From: Chloroflexi bacterium UBA6622
Lineage (GTDB): Bacteria > Chloroflexota > UBA11872
Length of the DNA stretch: 27,363 bases
Direction of reading: 5' to 3'
Assembly: GCA_002433065.1 (NCBI GenBank)
Contig: DJHK01000015.1
Span: forward strand, 84,358-111,720
Each line of letters begins with the position of its first letter. Position 1 is the first letter of the stretch. A program made the position numbers and the translations under genes. The notes below the pieces were generated by a model that saw only the letters and a list, made by a program, of their open reading frames with translations, was not told the DNA's origin and searched no databases. Positions 1 through 8,503 of the stretch are shown here, in pieces.

Positions 1-41
1 TTCTTACCAAGAACGCGCTCTACCGACTGAGCTATGTGGGC
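1..41 (-). tRNA. tRNA-Thr (anticodon GGT), 5' part only
   Basis: Read on the minus strand, the first 41 bases give a tRNA 5' half. The acceptor strand is GCCCACA, followed by T8-A9. A D-arm GCTC-AGTCGGTA-GAGC comes next, then an anticodon arm whose loop reads CTTGGTAA, so the anticodon is GGT (threonine, codon ACC). The variable loop, T-arm and acceptor 3' strand lie outside the window. The D-stem pairs perfectly. The gene probably marks the edge of the conserved chromosomal backbone next to the glycan locus. Confidence 0.9.
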
Positions 42-79
42 CAATGTCGGAAATAGGTTAATTAAAGAATCAGCTCCGA

Positions 80-544
80 CTAGGCGTCAATCACCTCTAG
101 AATTTCAGCCACATGATCCTTAGGAACAACATCAGGCCATACGTGTTCTATCTTCCCATCAGGACCAATAAGATACGTAATGCGCTGCGTACCCATGAAA
201 ACACGACCGTACTGTTTTTTCTCCACCCATGCTCCATAGTCCTCAAGCATTCCGTGTTCGGTATCCGCGAGTAGCGGGAAGTTGAGATCGTACTTTTCCG
301 AAAACTTCTCATGCGAAGCCACGCTGTCATCACTCACGCCGAAGATTTGAACGCCACGGGATGTAAGGTCAGAGAGATTGTCACGAAAACTACACGCCTC
401 AATAGTGCATCCCGGAGTGTCATCGCGCGGATAGAAATACAGCACCACACGACTACCGCGACGCTCGCTCAGCTTGACCACCGAACCATCAGTGGCCGTC
501 AGGCTGAAATCAGGAGCGACTTCTCCGGGAGAGAGCAAAGCCAT
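80..544 (-). CDS. bcp: Thioredoxin-dependent peroxiredoxin, Bcp/PrxQ type
   Basis: A 154-residue cytoplasmic peroxidase that reduces hydrogen peroxide and organic hydroperoxides with thioredoxin as reductant. The AhpC/TSA-type thioredoxin fold covers the whole protein. The active-site motif FYPRDDTPGCTIEACSFRD carries the peroxidatic cysteine at about residue 46 and a second cysteine five residues later (about 51), the resolving-cysteine position of the E. coli Bcp-type PrxQ group. The length is normal for the family. I chose the ATG at 544, giving MALLSPGEVAPDF, because that is where family similarity begins. An in-frame ATG at 559 would add five residues. The gene stands alone between the tRNA and a divergent SDR gene and is probably unrelated to the glycan locus. 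Confidence 0.93.
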   Translation of the reverse strand: MALLSPGEVAPDFSLTATDGSVVKLSERRGSRVVLYFYPRDDTPGCTIEACSFRDNLSDLTSRGVQIFGVSDDSVASHEKFSEKYDLNFPLLADTEHGMLEDYGAWVEKKQYGRVFMGTQRITYLIGPDGKIEHVWPDVVPKDHVAEILEVIDA

Positions 545-746
545 AACAAGAACCTGCATGGAATAAAACCAGATACATTTTGCGCGGCTCGCTCCAACGA
601 TGCGAATTACAAATACTTAAGAGGACAATAATCTGAGCAACCACATCTGCGTGGCACTGCGAGTAAGCCCATGATTTGGCACCACAAACATACGCCTACT
701 CAACTGGCCTGATATTGTCGTACAGCCCTTACTTGTGGAACTACCA

Positions 747-1523
747 ATGACCACGCAGTTATCCGCTAATCCATTTGACCTATCCGGACGGGTAGCGCTT
801 GTGACAGGTGCCGGACGCGGGATCGGACGAGCCATCGCAATAGCCCTTGCCGAGGCTGGCGCCGATATTGCCGTTGCCGCCCGATCAAGAGAACAACTTG
901 ACGAGGTCTGCGCAGAAGCCAAAAACCTAGGACGCGAAGCAATTAGTATTCCGGCAAACTTGGCTGATCTTGATGAACTCAGTGCTGTATTCGAACAAGT
1001 CCAGTCTGACTTTGGCAAGCTCGACATTCTCTTCAACAACGCTGGCACAGGATTTCGCAAGCCTCTCCTCGATGTGACACCAGACGACTGGGATCAGGTC
1101 GCTGATTTGAATCTCCGGAGCCTCTTCTTTGCCTGCCAACACGGCGTTCGGCTTATGTCGCCACAAGGCTATGGACGAATAATCAACACGGCTTCGCTCA
1201 CATCGTTTCTTGGATTTAACACCGTCTCGGTTTATGGAGCTACGAAAGGCGGTGTTGCACAACTCACCAAAGCATTAGCCGTCGAGTTCGCGGAATCCGG
1301 AATTACCGTAAATGCCATTGCGCCTGGATATGTTTATACGGAGCTGACGCGACCACGTTTTGAGGACCCGGAAACCCGTTCGTGGCTTATGAGCCGCATC
1401 CCGCAGGGAAGACACGGCGAACCTGAGGATATGGCCGGAACCGCGGTCTTTCTCGCCTCAGCAGCCTCGGCATACGTTACCGGTGTCGTGATCCCAATTG
1501 ACGGTGGGTGGCTCGCCGGGTGA
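747..1523 (+). CDS. SDR family NAD(P)-dependent oxidoreductase (classical, KduD/Gno-like)
   Basis: A short-chain dehydrogenase/reductase of 258 residues, most like the gluconate 5-dehydrogenase / 2-deoxygluconate 3-dehydrogenase type, though the substrate cannot be read from sequence. The Rossmann cofactor motif TGAGRGIG is at residues 20-27 and NNAG at 97-100. The catalytic set Asn122, Ser150, Tyr163 and Lys167 (YGATK) is intact. The C-terminal GGWLAG is typical of the family. An in-frame GTG at 735 would add four residues. I prefer the ATG at 747 because GGA lies about seven bases upstream. The gene is divergent from bcp, with a 202-base gap (545-746) in which I see no clear promoter. It could supply a keto or deoxy sugar to the glycan genes downstream, but it may equally be a catabolic enzyme. 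Confidence 0.9.
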   Translation: MTTQLSANPFDLSGRVALVTGAGRGIGRAIAIALAEAGADIAVAARSREQLDEVCAEAKNLGREAISIPANLADLDELSAVFEQVQSDFGKLDILFNNAGTGFRKPLLDVTPDDWDQVADLNLRSLFFACQHGVRLMSPQGYGRIINTASLTSFLGFNTVSVYGATKGGVAQLTKALAVEFAESGITVNAIAPGYVYTELTRPRFEDPETRSWLMSRIPQGRHGEPEDMAGTAVFLASAASAYVTGVVIPIDGGWLAG

Positions 1524-1668
1524 CAAACCGAACGACTTACCAGACAACTACAAGCGGATTTTCCGCGTCAGCACGAACAATGGTCTCGTATCATCGCCGT
1601 GTCTATGCGTGACATCTGCTAGAAACTGGGCTGGTTGCGAACGTGCAAAACTGTTCACCGACTTGAAC

Positions 1669-2493
1669 ATGGCAATTCCGGAAAACTCTTCAGTATCTCC
1701 AAGAGTCTCCTTGCGAACATTTGAGCAGGGCGACACGCCTACCCAGAAACTTCCCGAACTCTCCGTAGTAATTCCTACCTATCGCCAAGCAAGTGTTATC
1801 GGATCACAGGTGAAAGATGTTTTAGCAACCCTGGATAGTCTCGACTGTGAATATGAGGTTCTGGTTGTGGTGGATGGAGACATTGACAACTCGGCAGCCA
1901 CGCTGGAAGCCATTGAACATGAGCGACTAAGAATCGCGGTCCTTGAAGAGAATGCTGGAAAAGGAAATGCCGTACGCAGAGGGTTGTTAGCGGTCGGTGG
2001 AAGATGCCGAGCATTTCTGGATGGCGGAGGCGATATACCTCCTCAATGCCTGATCGACGCGTATCAACATTACGTCGCTTCCAACGCCGATATCGTGGTC
2101 GGATCAAAGCTCCACCCGGATTCGATAGTGGAGTACCCGTTAGTTCGTCGAATCTATAGTTGGGGCTACCGCCTAGTCACACGCATACTTTTCGGACTCG
2201 CTGTCCGAGACACTCAGGTAGGGCTTAAGGTCTATCGATCATCAATGGTTGAACAAGTGTTCCCACATGTTCGGACAGCAGGATTCGCATTCGACATTGA
2301 AGCGTTAGCGCTTGCTCGACGACTCGGATTTCGACAGATTTCTGAAGCTCCAGTCATAGTTCGGGATCAATATCCAAGCTCGATCCGCGTCACCACAATC
2401 GCAGCAATGTTCATTGAAACAATCATGGTGTGGTGGCGTCTTCAGCGCTTCGGCCCCGACAAACACGGCTCGTATCGGCCGAATTTCGACTAG
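1669..2493 (+). CDS. Glycosyltransferase family 2, ALG5-like (polyprenyl-phosphate glycosyltransferase)
   Basis: A 274-residue GT-A fold glycosyltransferase resembling dolichyl-phosphate beta-glucosyltransferases. Such enzymes transfer a sugar from a nucleotide donor to polyprenyl phosphate at the cytoplasmic membrane face. The N-terminal nucleotide-binding part reads SVVIPTYRQ (about 32-40) and EVLVVVDGD. A basic region ENAGKGNAVRRG (about 94-105) follows, as in the ALG5/DPM group. The metal-binding site is FLDGGGDIPP (about 117-126) where relatives have DADGD or DADL. The later segment DTQVGLKVYR is also typical. There is no clear C-terminal membrane anchor. The open frame extends back to 1498 across the SDR gene, but the family-like region begins after the ATG at 1669, which I take as the start. 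The lipid-linked sugar made here would suit the GT-C enzymes in this locus. Confidence 0.85.
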   Translation: MAIPENSSVSPRVSLRTFEQGDTPTQKLPELSVVIPTYRQASVIGSQVKDVLATLDSLDCEYEVLVVVDGDIDNSAATLEAIEHERLRIAVLEENAGKGNAVRRGLLAVGGRCRAFLDGGGDIPPQCLIDAYQHYVASNADIVVGSKLHPDSIVEYPLVRRIYSWGYRLVTRILFGLAVRDTQVGLKVYRSSMVEQVFPHVRTAGFAFDIEALALARRLGFRQISEAPVIVRDQYPSSIRVTTIAAMFIETIMVWWRLQRFGPDKHGSYRPNFD

Positions 2494-2558
2494 GCCGTTC
2501 TCCTAATGCATTGTCCAGAGATATACCGGAACCGGGACAGCTCTAAAACGAAACCCAC

Positions 2559-2590
2559 ATGTCCTGAAGTCACTAGTTCGATCCCACGCC
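2559..2590 (+). other. Possible tRNA 3'-end remnant (T-arm-like)
   Basis: In the 116-base gap between the GT2 and the next gene, the stretch ending TTCGATCC followed by CACGCC looks like a tRNA variable loop and T-loop (T-T-C-G-A-T-C). The five bases before it, ACTAG, would need CTAGT afterwards but find CCACG, so only two of five T-stem pairs form. No matching D-arm or anticodon arm lies upstream. It may be a decayed tRNA fragment or chance. Confidence 0.15.
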
Positions 2591-2609
2591 ATAAGAACCA
2601 AATCCTGTG

Positions 2610-3980
2610 ATGGATCTAAACGCATCCTTACCTGATAAATCTCCAAATCAAAGAGTCACGGCCCAAGCACTTAATGCACAAACACAGAGAAACCTAGCGC
2701 TTGCGGTAATTCTTCTAGCCACACTCAATGCGCTTCTCTGGTCGTTCGTGAGACTTCCAGGCCTTGGGGGGCCCGACGAAGCTGAGCATTTCCGGATTGT
2801 GCACCAAATGATTACTAACGGTGGCCTTCCGATCTTTGAAGGCTACGGGCCTGGTCGATTTGCCGGAGGTCCGGTTCGAGCCCAAGTTGCACATGAGATC
2901 ACACCAAACATGTTTGCCGTGGTCGTAGCACAAATCTTGATGCTAATTGGCTCAGCATCCAACGACCTTAACTTCCACATCGCTCGATTGTTTAATGTGG
3001 CCCTCTACCCTGTAACGCTGTGGCTTGCCTTCCTAACGCTAAGACGAGTCTTCACTCACATACCGGTCGCCCCCATATGGGGTGTGGTTGTAATGGCCAC
3101 AATCCCAATGTTCACACTTGTCCATTCTTACTACACGAATGACACGCCAGCTATTGCGGCGGGGACATTCGCTGTTTATACGACGGTTCGAGCATCCCAA
3201 TCGGATTTCGCTCGTCGGGATGTAGTACTGCTAGGTGTCGCTCTCGGCCTTGTAGCACTCCATAAGTACACCGGGTTCCTTATTTTCCCCACCGTGGCCG
3301 CAATAACAATTTGGCAACTGGCACGCTATCCGACCAGATTGATACGTTTGGCCATCGTACTCGTCACAATCACCGCCACCATCGCGGGCTGGTGGTACGT
3401 CCGAAACTGGATGCTTTACGGCGATCCGATCGGAGTCGAGATCACACAAGCTGCTGTTAATGCATCTGGAGGGGCCCCTATTCCTCCGCGAGCCCGAGGC
3501 TTAAATATTTTTGAGTTCGTGCAGGAAACAAACTGGATCGCTGAAACATTCTCAACATTTTGGGGTGGCTACGGACTTGAAAAGATGAAACTTCCTGGCG
3601 CGGCCTACTTGGTTTTTGGCTCATTGCTCATCTTGGCGATGGGCGGCCATATGCTTAACCTGTCCAGAAACAGAAAACGCATTCGCATCCCTGATCGCCC
3701 GCCGATTCTGCTGATCATGGGCGTACTTCATTTAGGTCTGTGGGCCGTGAACTTCTGGAGCAGTTATACGGTAGACGTCGCTCTCCATGGTCGGTACGTC
3801 TATCCCACCTTTGTACCGTTCGTGATCTTGCTCATTGCAGGGCTCTCAGCGATAGTTCCCCGAAACGTTCCCGGGGAAGCATTGGTTCTGCTAACAGTCC
3901 CTGTCATGTTGATGGCGAATGGGGCGTATTTCGTGCAGACCCTTCTACCAGACGTTCTTGCCTGGGGGGCCGTCCGCTGA
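2610..3980 (+). CDS. GT-C superfamily membrane glycosyltransferase (GT39/DUF2142-like)
   Basis: A polytopic protein of 456 residues with about ten hydrophobic segments. After the first membrane segment comes RLPGLGGPDEAEHF (about residues 48-61), an acidic first extracytoplasmic loop with adjacent Asp-Glu and a following His. This is the place and form of the catalytic motif in GT-C enzymes of the PMT/ArnT and DUF2142 groups, which use polyprenyl-phosphate sugars outside the membrane. A second loop motif HSYYTNDTPAIAAG also fits GT-C proteins. GTG at 2607 and ATG at 2610 are adjacent possible starts, and neither has a strong ribosome site. The stop TGA at 3978-3980 lies in CTGA, directly overlapping the likely start of the next gene. 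Acceptor and sugar are unknown. Confidence 0.8.
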   Translation: MDLNASLPDKSPNQRVTAQALNAQTQRNLALAVILLATLNALLWSFVRLPGLGGPDEAEHFRIVHQMITNGGLPIFEGYGPGRFAGGPVRAQVAHEITPNMFAVVVAQILMLIGSASNDLNFHIARLFNVALYPVTLWLAFLTLRRVFTHIPVAPIWGVVVMATIPMFTLVHSYYTNDTPAIAAGTFAVYTTVRASQSDFARRDVVLLGVALGLVALHKYTGFLIFPTVAAITIWQLARYPTRLIRLAIVLVTITATIAGWWYVRNWMLYGDPIGVEITQAAVNASGGAPIPPRARGLNIFEFVQETNWIAETFSTFWGGYGLEKMKLPGAAYLVFGSLLILAMGGHMLNLSRNRKRIRIPDRPPILLIMGVLHLGLWAVNFWSSYTVDVALHGRYVYPTFVPFVILLIAGLSAIVPRNVPGEALVLLTVPVMLMANGAYFVQTLLPDVLAWGAVR

Positions 3981-4804
3981 TTCAGAAACTGAGATTTTGG
4001 TCAGCTACAAAGGTCGTAGTAGCAGGAATATCCGCCGTTTGGATCATATTTCTAGCTGCCCAACCTGTTCATATACCCGTCCTTGAAATTTCCCGAGAGT
4101 TTTCACCTCTTCGCACTCAAGTATTGAGTGGTGTCAAAGGTCAGACTTTCGTCGCACCAACCGACTCGATATCACGTGTAGATGTCTGGCTACACACAAA
4201 GGTTGAACCCGGCGAGTTCGTGCGGGTTAAGTTTGACCTCCTAACAAAACCCAGAAACGGAAAATCTCTTGCGTCACACATCGCCGTATTCAAACAATCG
4301 GGAAGCTGGCAAGTACGACTGCTCTTCCCTCCAAATCTGACTCACGAGAACGACCAACTTTATGTACGCCTAGAATCAATTCTGAGTGTCCCCACAAGCC
4401 ACCTTTATGTGGATTATTTCAGGGAGGATCTCTATCCATATGGCGACCTTCTTGATTTGGATAGCATCGATGTCCAAGGTCAGGATCTGCGCTTCATGGT
4501 CTATCGAAGTCCCACCCTGCCCCGACCACTAGCGTGGGCAGAAATCGTGATTCACAACACTGTCCAGGCAGCATCAAACGCAAAAGGACCTTCAGTTGCT
4601 TCAGTGGTAATACTTGTTTGCGTGATAGGTCTGCTCGGGTTTTCTATCGCAATCGCCTCGGTGTTACTCGCGGTTCGCGCTATCGTCGGCAGGATTGATC
4701 CAAGCACAACCCTAGCAATAACACTTTTCGTCGCAGCAACATGCCTCGCTATTACGGTGGGCTCTGAAGCCCCGTTTGGAAAGCTAGTACTTGGCCTCAA
4801 CTAG
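3977..4804 (+). CDS. Membrane-anchored beta-domain protein E (putative GT-C partner)
   Basis: About 275 residues: one N-terminal membrane segment (roughly residues 10-27), an extracytoplasmic beta-rich region (about 35-185), and two C-terminal membrane segments. I know no named family. It shares layout and local patterns with four other proteins here: QTFVAP.DSISRVDVWL near the start of the domain, a GxxVRVxFDLL strand, and LDLDSIDVQGQDLRFMVY near the end. The frame has no ATG, GTG or TTG near the family-like start. CTG at 3977 overlaps the previous stop (CTGA) and follows a G6 run (3964-3969) by seven bases, which could pair with the anti-Shine-Dalgarno through one G-U. ATT at 3980 is another option. 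A frameshift fusion to the preceding GT-C gene, natural or from a sequencing error, is the main alternative. It is convergent with the next gene. Confidence 0.65.
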   Translation: MIQKLRFWSATKVVVAGISAVWIIFLAAQPVHIPVLEISREFSPLRTQVLSGVKGQTFVAPTDSISRVDVWLHTKVEPGEFVRVKFDLLTKPRNGKSLASHIAVFKQSGSWQVRLLFPPNLTHENDQLYVRLESILSVPTSHLYVDYFREDLYPYGDLLDLDSIDVQGQDLRFMVYRSPTLPRPLAWAEIVIHNTVQAASNAKGPSVASVVILVCVIGLLGFSIAIASVLLAVRAIVGRIDPSTTLAITLFVAATCLAITVGSEAPFGKLVLGLN

Positions 4805-4829
4805 ACCCGTCAGTGGAGACAACCACCTG

Positions 4830-5696
4830 TCAAACTTCACCACCGCGTGCACGCAGGGCTTCGGCTAACAACCCTAAGCAGAAAATCTGCACACCCACGA
4901 GCAAAACAGCAATCGTTGCCGAAGCCGCGATTGCTGACCCTGTTAGCACCCAGACAACAAACGGTGCTAACCCAAGCGACCATAGACCAGCCGTTATTGT
5001 GAAGAACAGTTTGACGGGATTGTGTCGAACCATAGCTTGAACAAGAACTTGCCCAATGCGCATCGTGTCTCGAAGTGGCCGCACCTTGGACTTTCCAATT
5101 CGAGCAGCATACGGGACCGCAACGAAGGCTACAGCTCGCGCATCACTCATCATTGCCAGCGTCAAACCGGTCGTAAAACTAAAACCAGGACTTAGAATTC
5201 CAAAATACCGGAGGCAATCGGACTTACGAAAAATTCTGAATCCGGAATTCACGTCGGGAATATAACGACCCACGACAAAACTCGCGAACAATCGGAGCCC
5301 GGCACGAGCGATCGCCCGAGGCCCACGACCCCTAAAATGCCGGCCAGTACGCGCCGCCACAACCATATCCATATGCTCGGCCATACGCGTAAGTTCTCCG
5401 ACAGACTCTGATGGATAAGTCCCGTCGGCATCGCAGATCATCACATAATCGAATTTTGCGGCCATAATCCCACGCCGGAGTGAAAGACCATAACCAAGGT
5501 TTTGCGGGGAACACACGACGGAGGCTCCAGCCTCCTTGGCCAAACGAGCCGTCGCATCCGTAGAACCATCATCTACAACGATGACTTCGTATGTGCACCC
5601 AGTAGCATCAAGCTCCGATCGGAACCTTGTCACCACATCAGCAACTGCCGACTCTTCATTAAAAGCAGGAATTACTAGTGAGACACCAGCGATCAC
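4830..5696 (-). CDS. Glycosyltransferase family 2, polyprenol-phosphate mannose synthase-like
   Basis: A 288-residue GT2 enzyme of the DPM1/Ppm type, expected to transfer a sugar (often mannose or glucose) from a nucleotide donor to polyprenyl phosphate at the inner membrane face. Clear motifs are SLVIPAFNEE (about 6-15), VVDDGSTD (40-47), NLGYGLSLRRGI (66-77) and the metal-binding DADGTYP (89-95). DVNSGFRIFR follows later. The last 65 residues form two membrane segments (about 225-280), as in DPM proteins with a C-terminal anchor. The start is GTG at 5696, with TGAGGTG just in front as a possible ribosome site. It is the last gene of the minus-strand group, 134 bases after the 890-residue GT-C fusion, for which it may provide donor. 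Confidence 0.9.
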   Translation of the reverse strand: MIAGVSLVIPAFNEESAVADVVTRFRSELDATGCTYEVIVVDDGSTDATARLAKEAGASVVCSPQNLGYGLSLRRGIMAAKFDYVMICDADGTYPSESVGELTRMAEHMDMVVAARTGRHFRGRGPRAIARAGLRLFASFVVGRYIPDVNSGFRIFRKSDCLRYFGILSPGFSFTTGLTLAMMSDARAVAFVAVPYAARIGKSKVRPLRDTMRIGQVLVQAMVRHNPVKLFFTITAGLWSLGLAPFVVWVLTGSAIAASATIAVLLVGVQIFCLGLLAEALRARGGEV

Positions 5697-5830
5697 CTCA
5701 GATCTCCCCTAGCGCAGTTTTTTGGCTTTCCGCCTACTACGTCACACGGCAAAGCATATCCTTCAAACAACCCTAACATTGGGTCGGGGACACAAATTTG
5801 CTTTTGCCTACGGACCTTTTGTAGCACGGC

Positions 5831-8503
5831 CTACTGAACACCTAAACACAATCGCTCTTCCGCAACCAGAGGGTTTGCCGGAATCCTGAGCCTCGAAAGT
5901 CCAAACGCATTGCGTATGTTCGTGGCAAAAAGCTCTGGCGTAAGAGGCGCTGTCGTTGCCTCCAACAAACGAGCAAGATCTCCGCATCGAAGTGCGCGAC
6001 GCGCCGCGTCAACCTCATGTGACGGTATTCCAAATCGATCGTCCAAGGAAGCGAATCTGGCAACAACCCATGCTTCCGGCAATCGTTTTTCGTGGGATGG
6101 CAAACCTATGACATCACGTTGGAGGCGTGCAGCCAGCGGATCAGCAAGACCTAAAGCATCAATAATCCAAACATCCCTAGCAGCCCCGAACCCGACCATG
6201 CCAATAGCTTGATGAACACTGATCACCCGATCACCAAACGGACGTCGTGGGGCAATCCACGCCGCTGGTTGCTCAAGTTTCCCTTCCAACGCAATTAAGC
6301 CTTTGCCTGCGGCAGCTAATTCGTTCAGTCGACGTGCATCTTGAGCCCATGGCCAATCTTCATAGTCAGAAAGCGTGATGGGATGCAGATAACCCGACGA
6401 GCGTCCCACGTTAAATGTTCGTTCATCAAACACTCCTGTGGTGGTTGGACTCCATTGCAACCAGAAAGCGCAAACTACCGCCCATGGCACCACGACAAGA
6501 ACCGGAATAGTCGCTGACCAGTTTTTAAGAGCTGTACCCATAGAGGGCCACGGAAGCATCGCCCCCACAGAACCAAACAAGACAAACACTGTCGGCAGCA
6601 GAAATCGTCCGTGCATAAAGCCACCCCCGAACCTGACGACCCAAACCGCATAGATCACGCTAAACATCACGTTGACGGCCAAGATTAGCGCGAGTCGGTT
6701 ATATCCACGCCTCCACAAACGCCCCCACACAAGAACGACACCCCACCACACCACCGCAGCCATTGGAACCCACAACAAATATGGATTAACCAAATCAAAG
6801 GCGTAGGCAAGACCCCGTACCCACAAAGCATCACCAGCCTCTTTCGCGAGCGCTGTGTTGGGGACAAGCGACCCGAAATAACCCATGCGAAAAACTTGGT
6901 AGGCCACGGGTAGTGCTCCCATCAAACTCAGGACACGAAGAAGAGATCTCCACGTTGGAGATTTTGTCGTCACCAATACCCCTATCAAAAAGCTGGCGCT
7001 GAATACCGCAAGATCAGGCCGAATTAAGGGCCCTAGCCCAATCAGGACAAGCAGCCACATCGGCGCTTGTACATCGTCCAACCGCTGATCCGAATCCTTC
7101 GATGAGAATTTTGACGCGGCTCTAACTAAACCGCATATACACGCTCCAAGCCACCCATACACCAGACCTGTTTCGAGGCCTGAGGTCGCAAAGTCCCAAA
7201 ACGGAGGCAACGCACAAATAACTAGAGCGCCTATAGGCATTACTAATTGAGGGGTACTCGAGGGTGGGTGGGCCAGACAAACCACAGTTCGAGCCGACAT
7301 CCCCACCAACAAAACTCCCACTAGAGACGCACTCATTCCTATGATTACCGCGATCCACTCAACGTCCCACCACACTCCCTGACGAACAAGAGCCAACAAC
7401 CCGACCCACGCGGGACTCGTCGAAGCTTCGACGCGTTCGGACAGATTAAAAACCGGCCCGTGGCCCGCCAGCAGATTTGATACAACTCGGAAATGAATAA
7501 AGGCGTCCTCAGCAACCCACCGCTGCTGCCAGCCCGCCCACGCTAGACACACAACCGGAAGTCCAAGCATCGCAAGATCACCAACCTTCATATCCAGTAA
7601 CTCCGGCTGGCTACCAGACCGAAACCGACGACCTTGCAATGTCCCGGCAACGGCCAACGCCAAGAATCCAAAGATCGCAATACCAGCCCCAGGATTTAAC
7701 AGCCACATAGGACTGAGAACCTCTAATCCAAATGCCACTGGTTCAGATAACGACGTATAGAGATGGATAGCACCAGCAATAACCGTCGTAACCGCAACCA
7801 ACCCCACAAGCATTGCTACAAAAACCGGCATCGTTCCAACCACAAGCAAAAAAGCGCTGACTGCTGCCACCAACATCAAGACACCAAGGCCAAACCCGCC
7901 ATCACGAACAACCGCACCAACCAGCGCAGGTCCTGAAACTCGACGACCAAATCTGAACACCAAGTCATGGTGTGAACGTTCACCAGAGACTGAACCGCTT
8001 AAGAACCGTGGCTGACTAAATGCATAGCGATCACCAGTGCTCATGCCAATACCAAGAAACGAATCTGCCGCGGTCACCGGAAGAATTTCCAGATCGATTA
8101 TTTGCGTGATAGCCCGTCTGTTTGGAGGAATCTTGAAATGAATAAGATGCGGCTGTGCACGAGCCGCCACTTCGTGCCGATCCTCCCAAAGAATCTCACC
8201 CGAAGAATTGTCGTAGGCCCTCAAAATTACTCTCGACGAGGCTTGGCCATCTCCATCCGATTTCACGAAGACTCCGATCTGATCCGCGCCGAGAACAGGC
8301 ACGCGAACCCGCTGGCGGATGGGTTCAACGAATCCTCGATAGAACGACGGAGCACGACTGTTTGACGGTTCTTCGAGCACTACTGTGCTGATACCAAGAG
8401 CAATAACTATGGCTAGTAGATTTACTAGAACAACCACGCCAATTAGTAATGCCCCCAGTGAATTCAATCGGTTCATCATCAAGTCAGCAACCTCGACTGA
8501 CAC
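5831..8503 (-). CDS. Fusion protein: beta-domain partner module plus AftB-like GT-C glycosyltransferase
   Basis: An 890-residue membrane protein in two parts. The first 200 residues have one membrane segment (about 17-40) and a beta-rich extracytoplasmic domain (about 47-200) matching the stand-alone partner proteins of this locus: PIRQRVRVPVLGADQIGVFV, SSRVILRAYD, and a closing HHDLVFRFG. Several membrane segments follow, then a GT-C core from about residue 310. That core has VAEDAFIHFRVV (Glu332-Asp333), AGHGPVFN and ERVEASTSPAW, a pattern I know from actinobacterial AftB-type (GT89) and related polyprenyl-phosphate-dependent enzymes. A soluble C-terminal region of about 220 residues follows the last membrane segment. 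GTG at 8503 is the longest start. ATG at 8479 or 8476 is as likely, since GAGG lies about 11 bases before 8479. Confidence 0.85.
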   Translation of the reverse strand: MSVEVADLMMNRLNSLGALLIGVVVLVNLLAIVIALGISTVVLEEPSNSRAPSFYRGFVEPIRQRVRVPVLGADQIGVFVKSDGDGQASSRVILRAYDNSSGEILWEDRHEVAARAQPHLIHFKIPPNRRAITQIIDLEILPVTAADSFLGIGMSTGDRYAFSQPRFLSGSVSGERSHHDLVFRFGRRVSGPALVGAVVRDGGFGLGVLMLVAAVSAFLLVVGTMPVFVAMLVGLVAVTTVIAGAIHLYTSLSEPVAFGLEVLSPMWLLNPGAGIAIFGFLALAVAGTLQGRRFRSGSQPELLDMKVGDLAMLGLPVVCLAWAGWQQRWVAEDAFIHFRVVSNLLAGHGPVFNLSERVEASTSPAWVGLLALVRQGVWWDVEWIAVIIGMSASLVGVLLVGMSARTVVCLAHPPSSTPQLVMPIGALVICALPPFWDFATSGLETGLVYGWLGACICGLVRAASKFSSKDSDQRLDDVQAPMWLLVLIGLGPLIRPDLAVFSASFLIGVLVTTKSPTWRSLLRVLSLMGALPVAYQVFRMGYFGSLVPNTALAKEAGDALWVRGLAYAFDLVNPYLLWVPMAAVVWWGVVLVWGRLWRRGYNRLALILAVNVMFSVIYAVWVVRFGGGFMHGRFLLPTVFVLFGSVGAMLPWPSMGTALKNWSATIPVLVVVPWAVVCAFWLQWSPTTTGVFDERTFNVGRSSGYLHPITLSDYEDWPWAQDARRLNELAAAGKGLIALEGKLEQPAAWIAPRRPFGDRVISVHQAIGMVGFGAARDVWIIDALGLADPLAARLQRDVIGLPSHEKRLPEAWVVARFASLDDRFGIPSHEVDAARRALRCGDLARLLEATTAPLTPELFATNIRNAFGLSRLRIPANPLVAEERLCLGVQ

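Noticed and set aside
617..1060. Minus-strand open frame of 147 codons over the SDR start
   Set aside because: Shadow of the SDR gene with Ala/Arg/Ser/Thr-rich sequence and no recognisable motif.
1498..1668. N-terminal extension of the ALG5-like GT2 back into the SDR gene
   Set aside because: The extra 57 residues have no family similarity, and their first part is an out-of-frame reading of the SDR C-terminus.
3740..3976. N-terminal extension of beta-domain protein E from ATG 3740
   Set aside because: The extra 79 residues are an out-of-frame reading of the GT-C gene, Arg/Ser/Pro rich and with no membrane segment, unlike the other family members.
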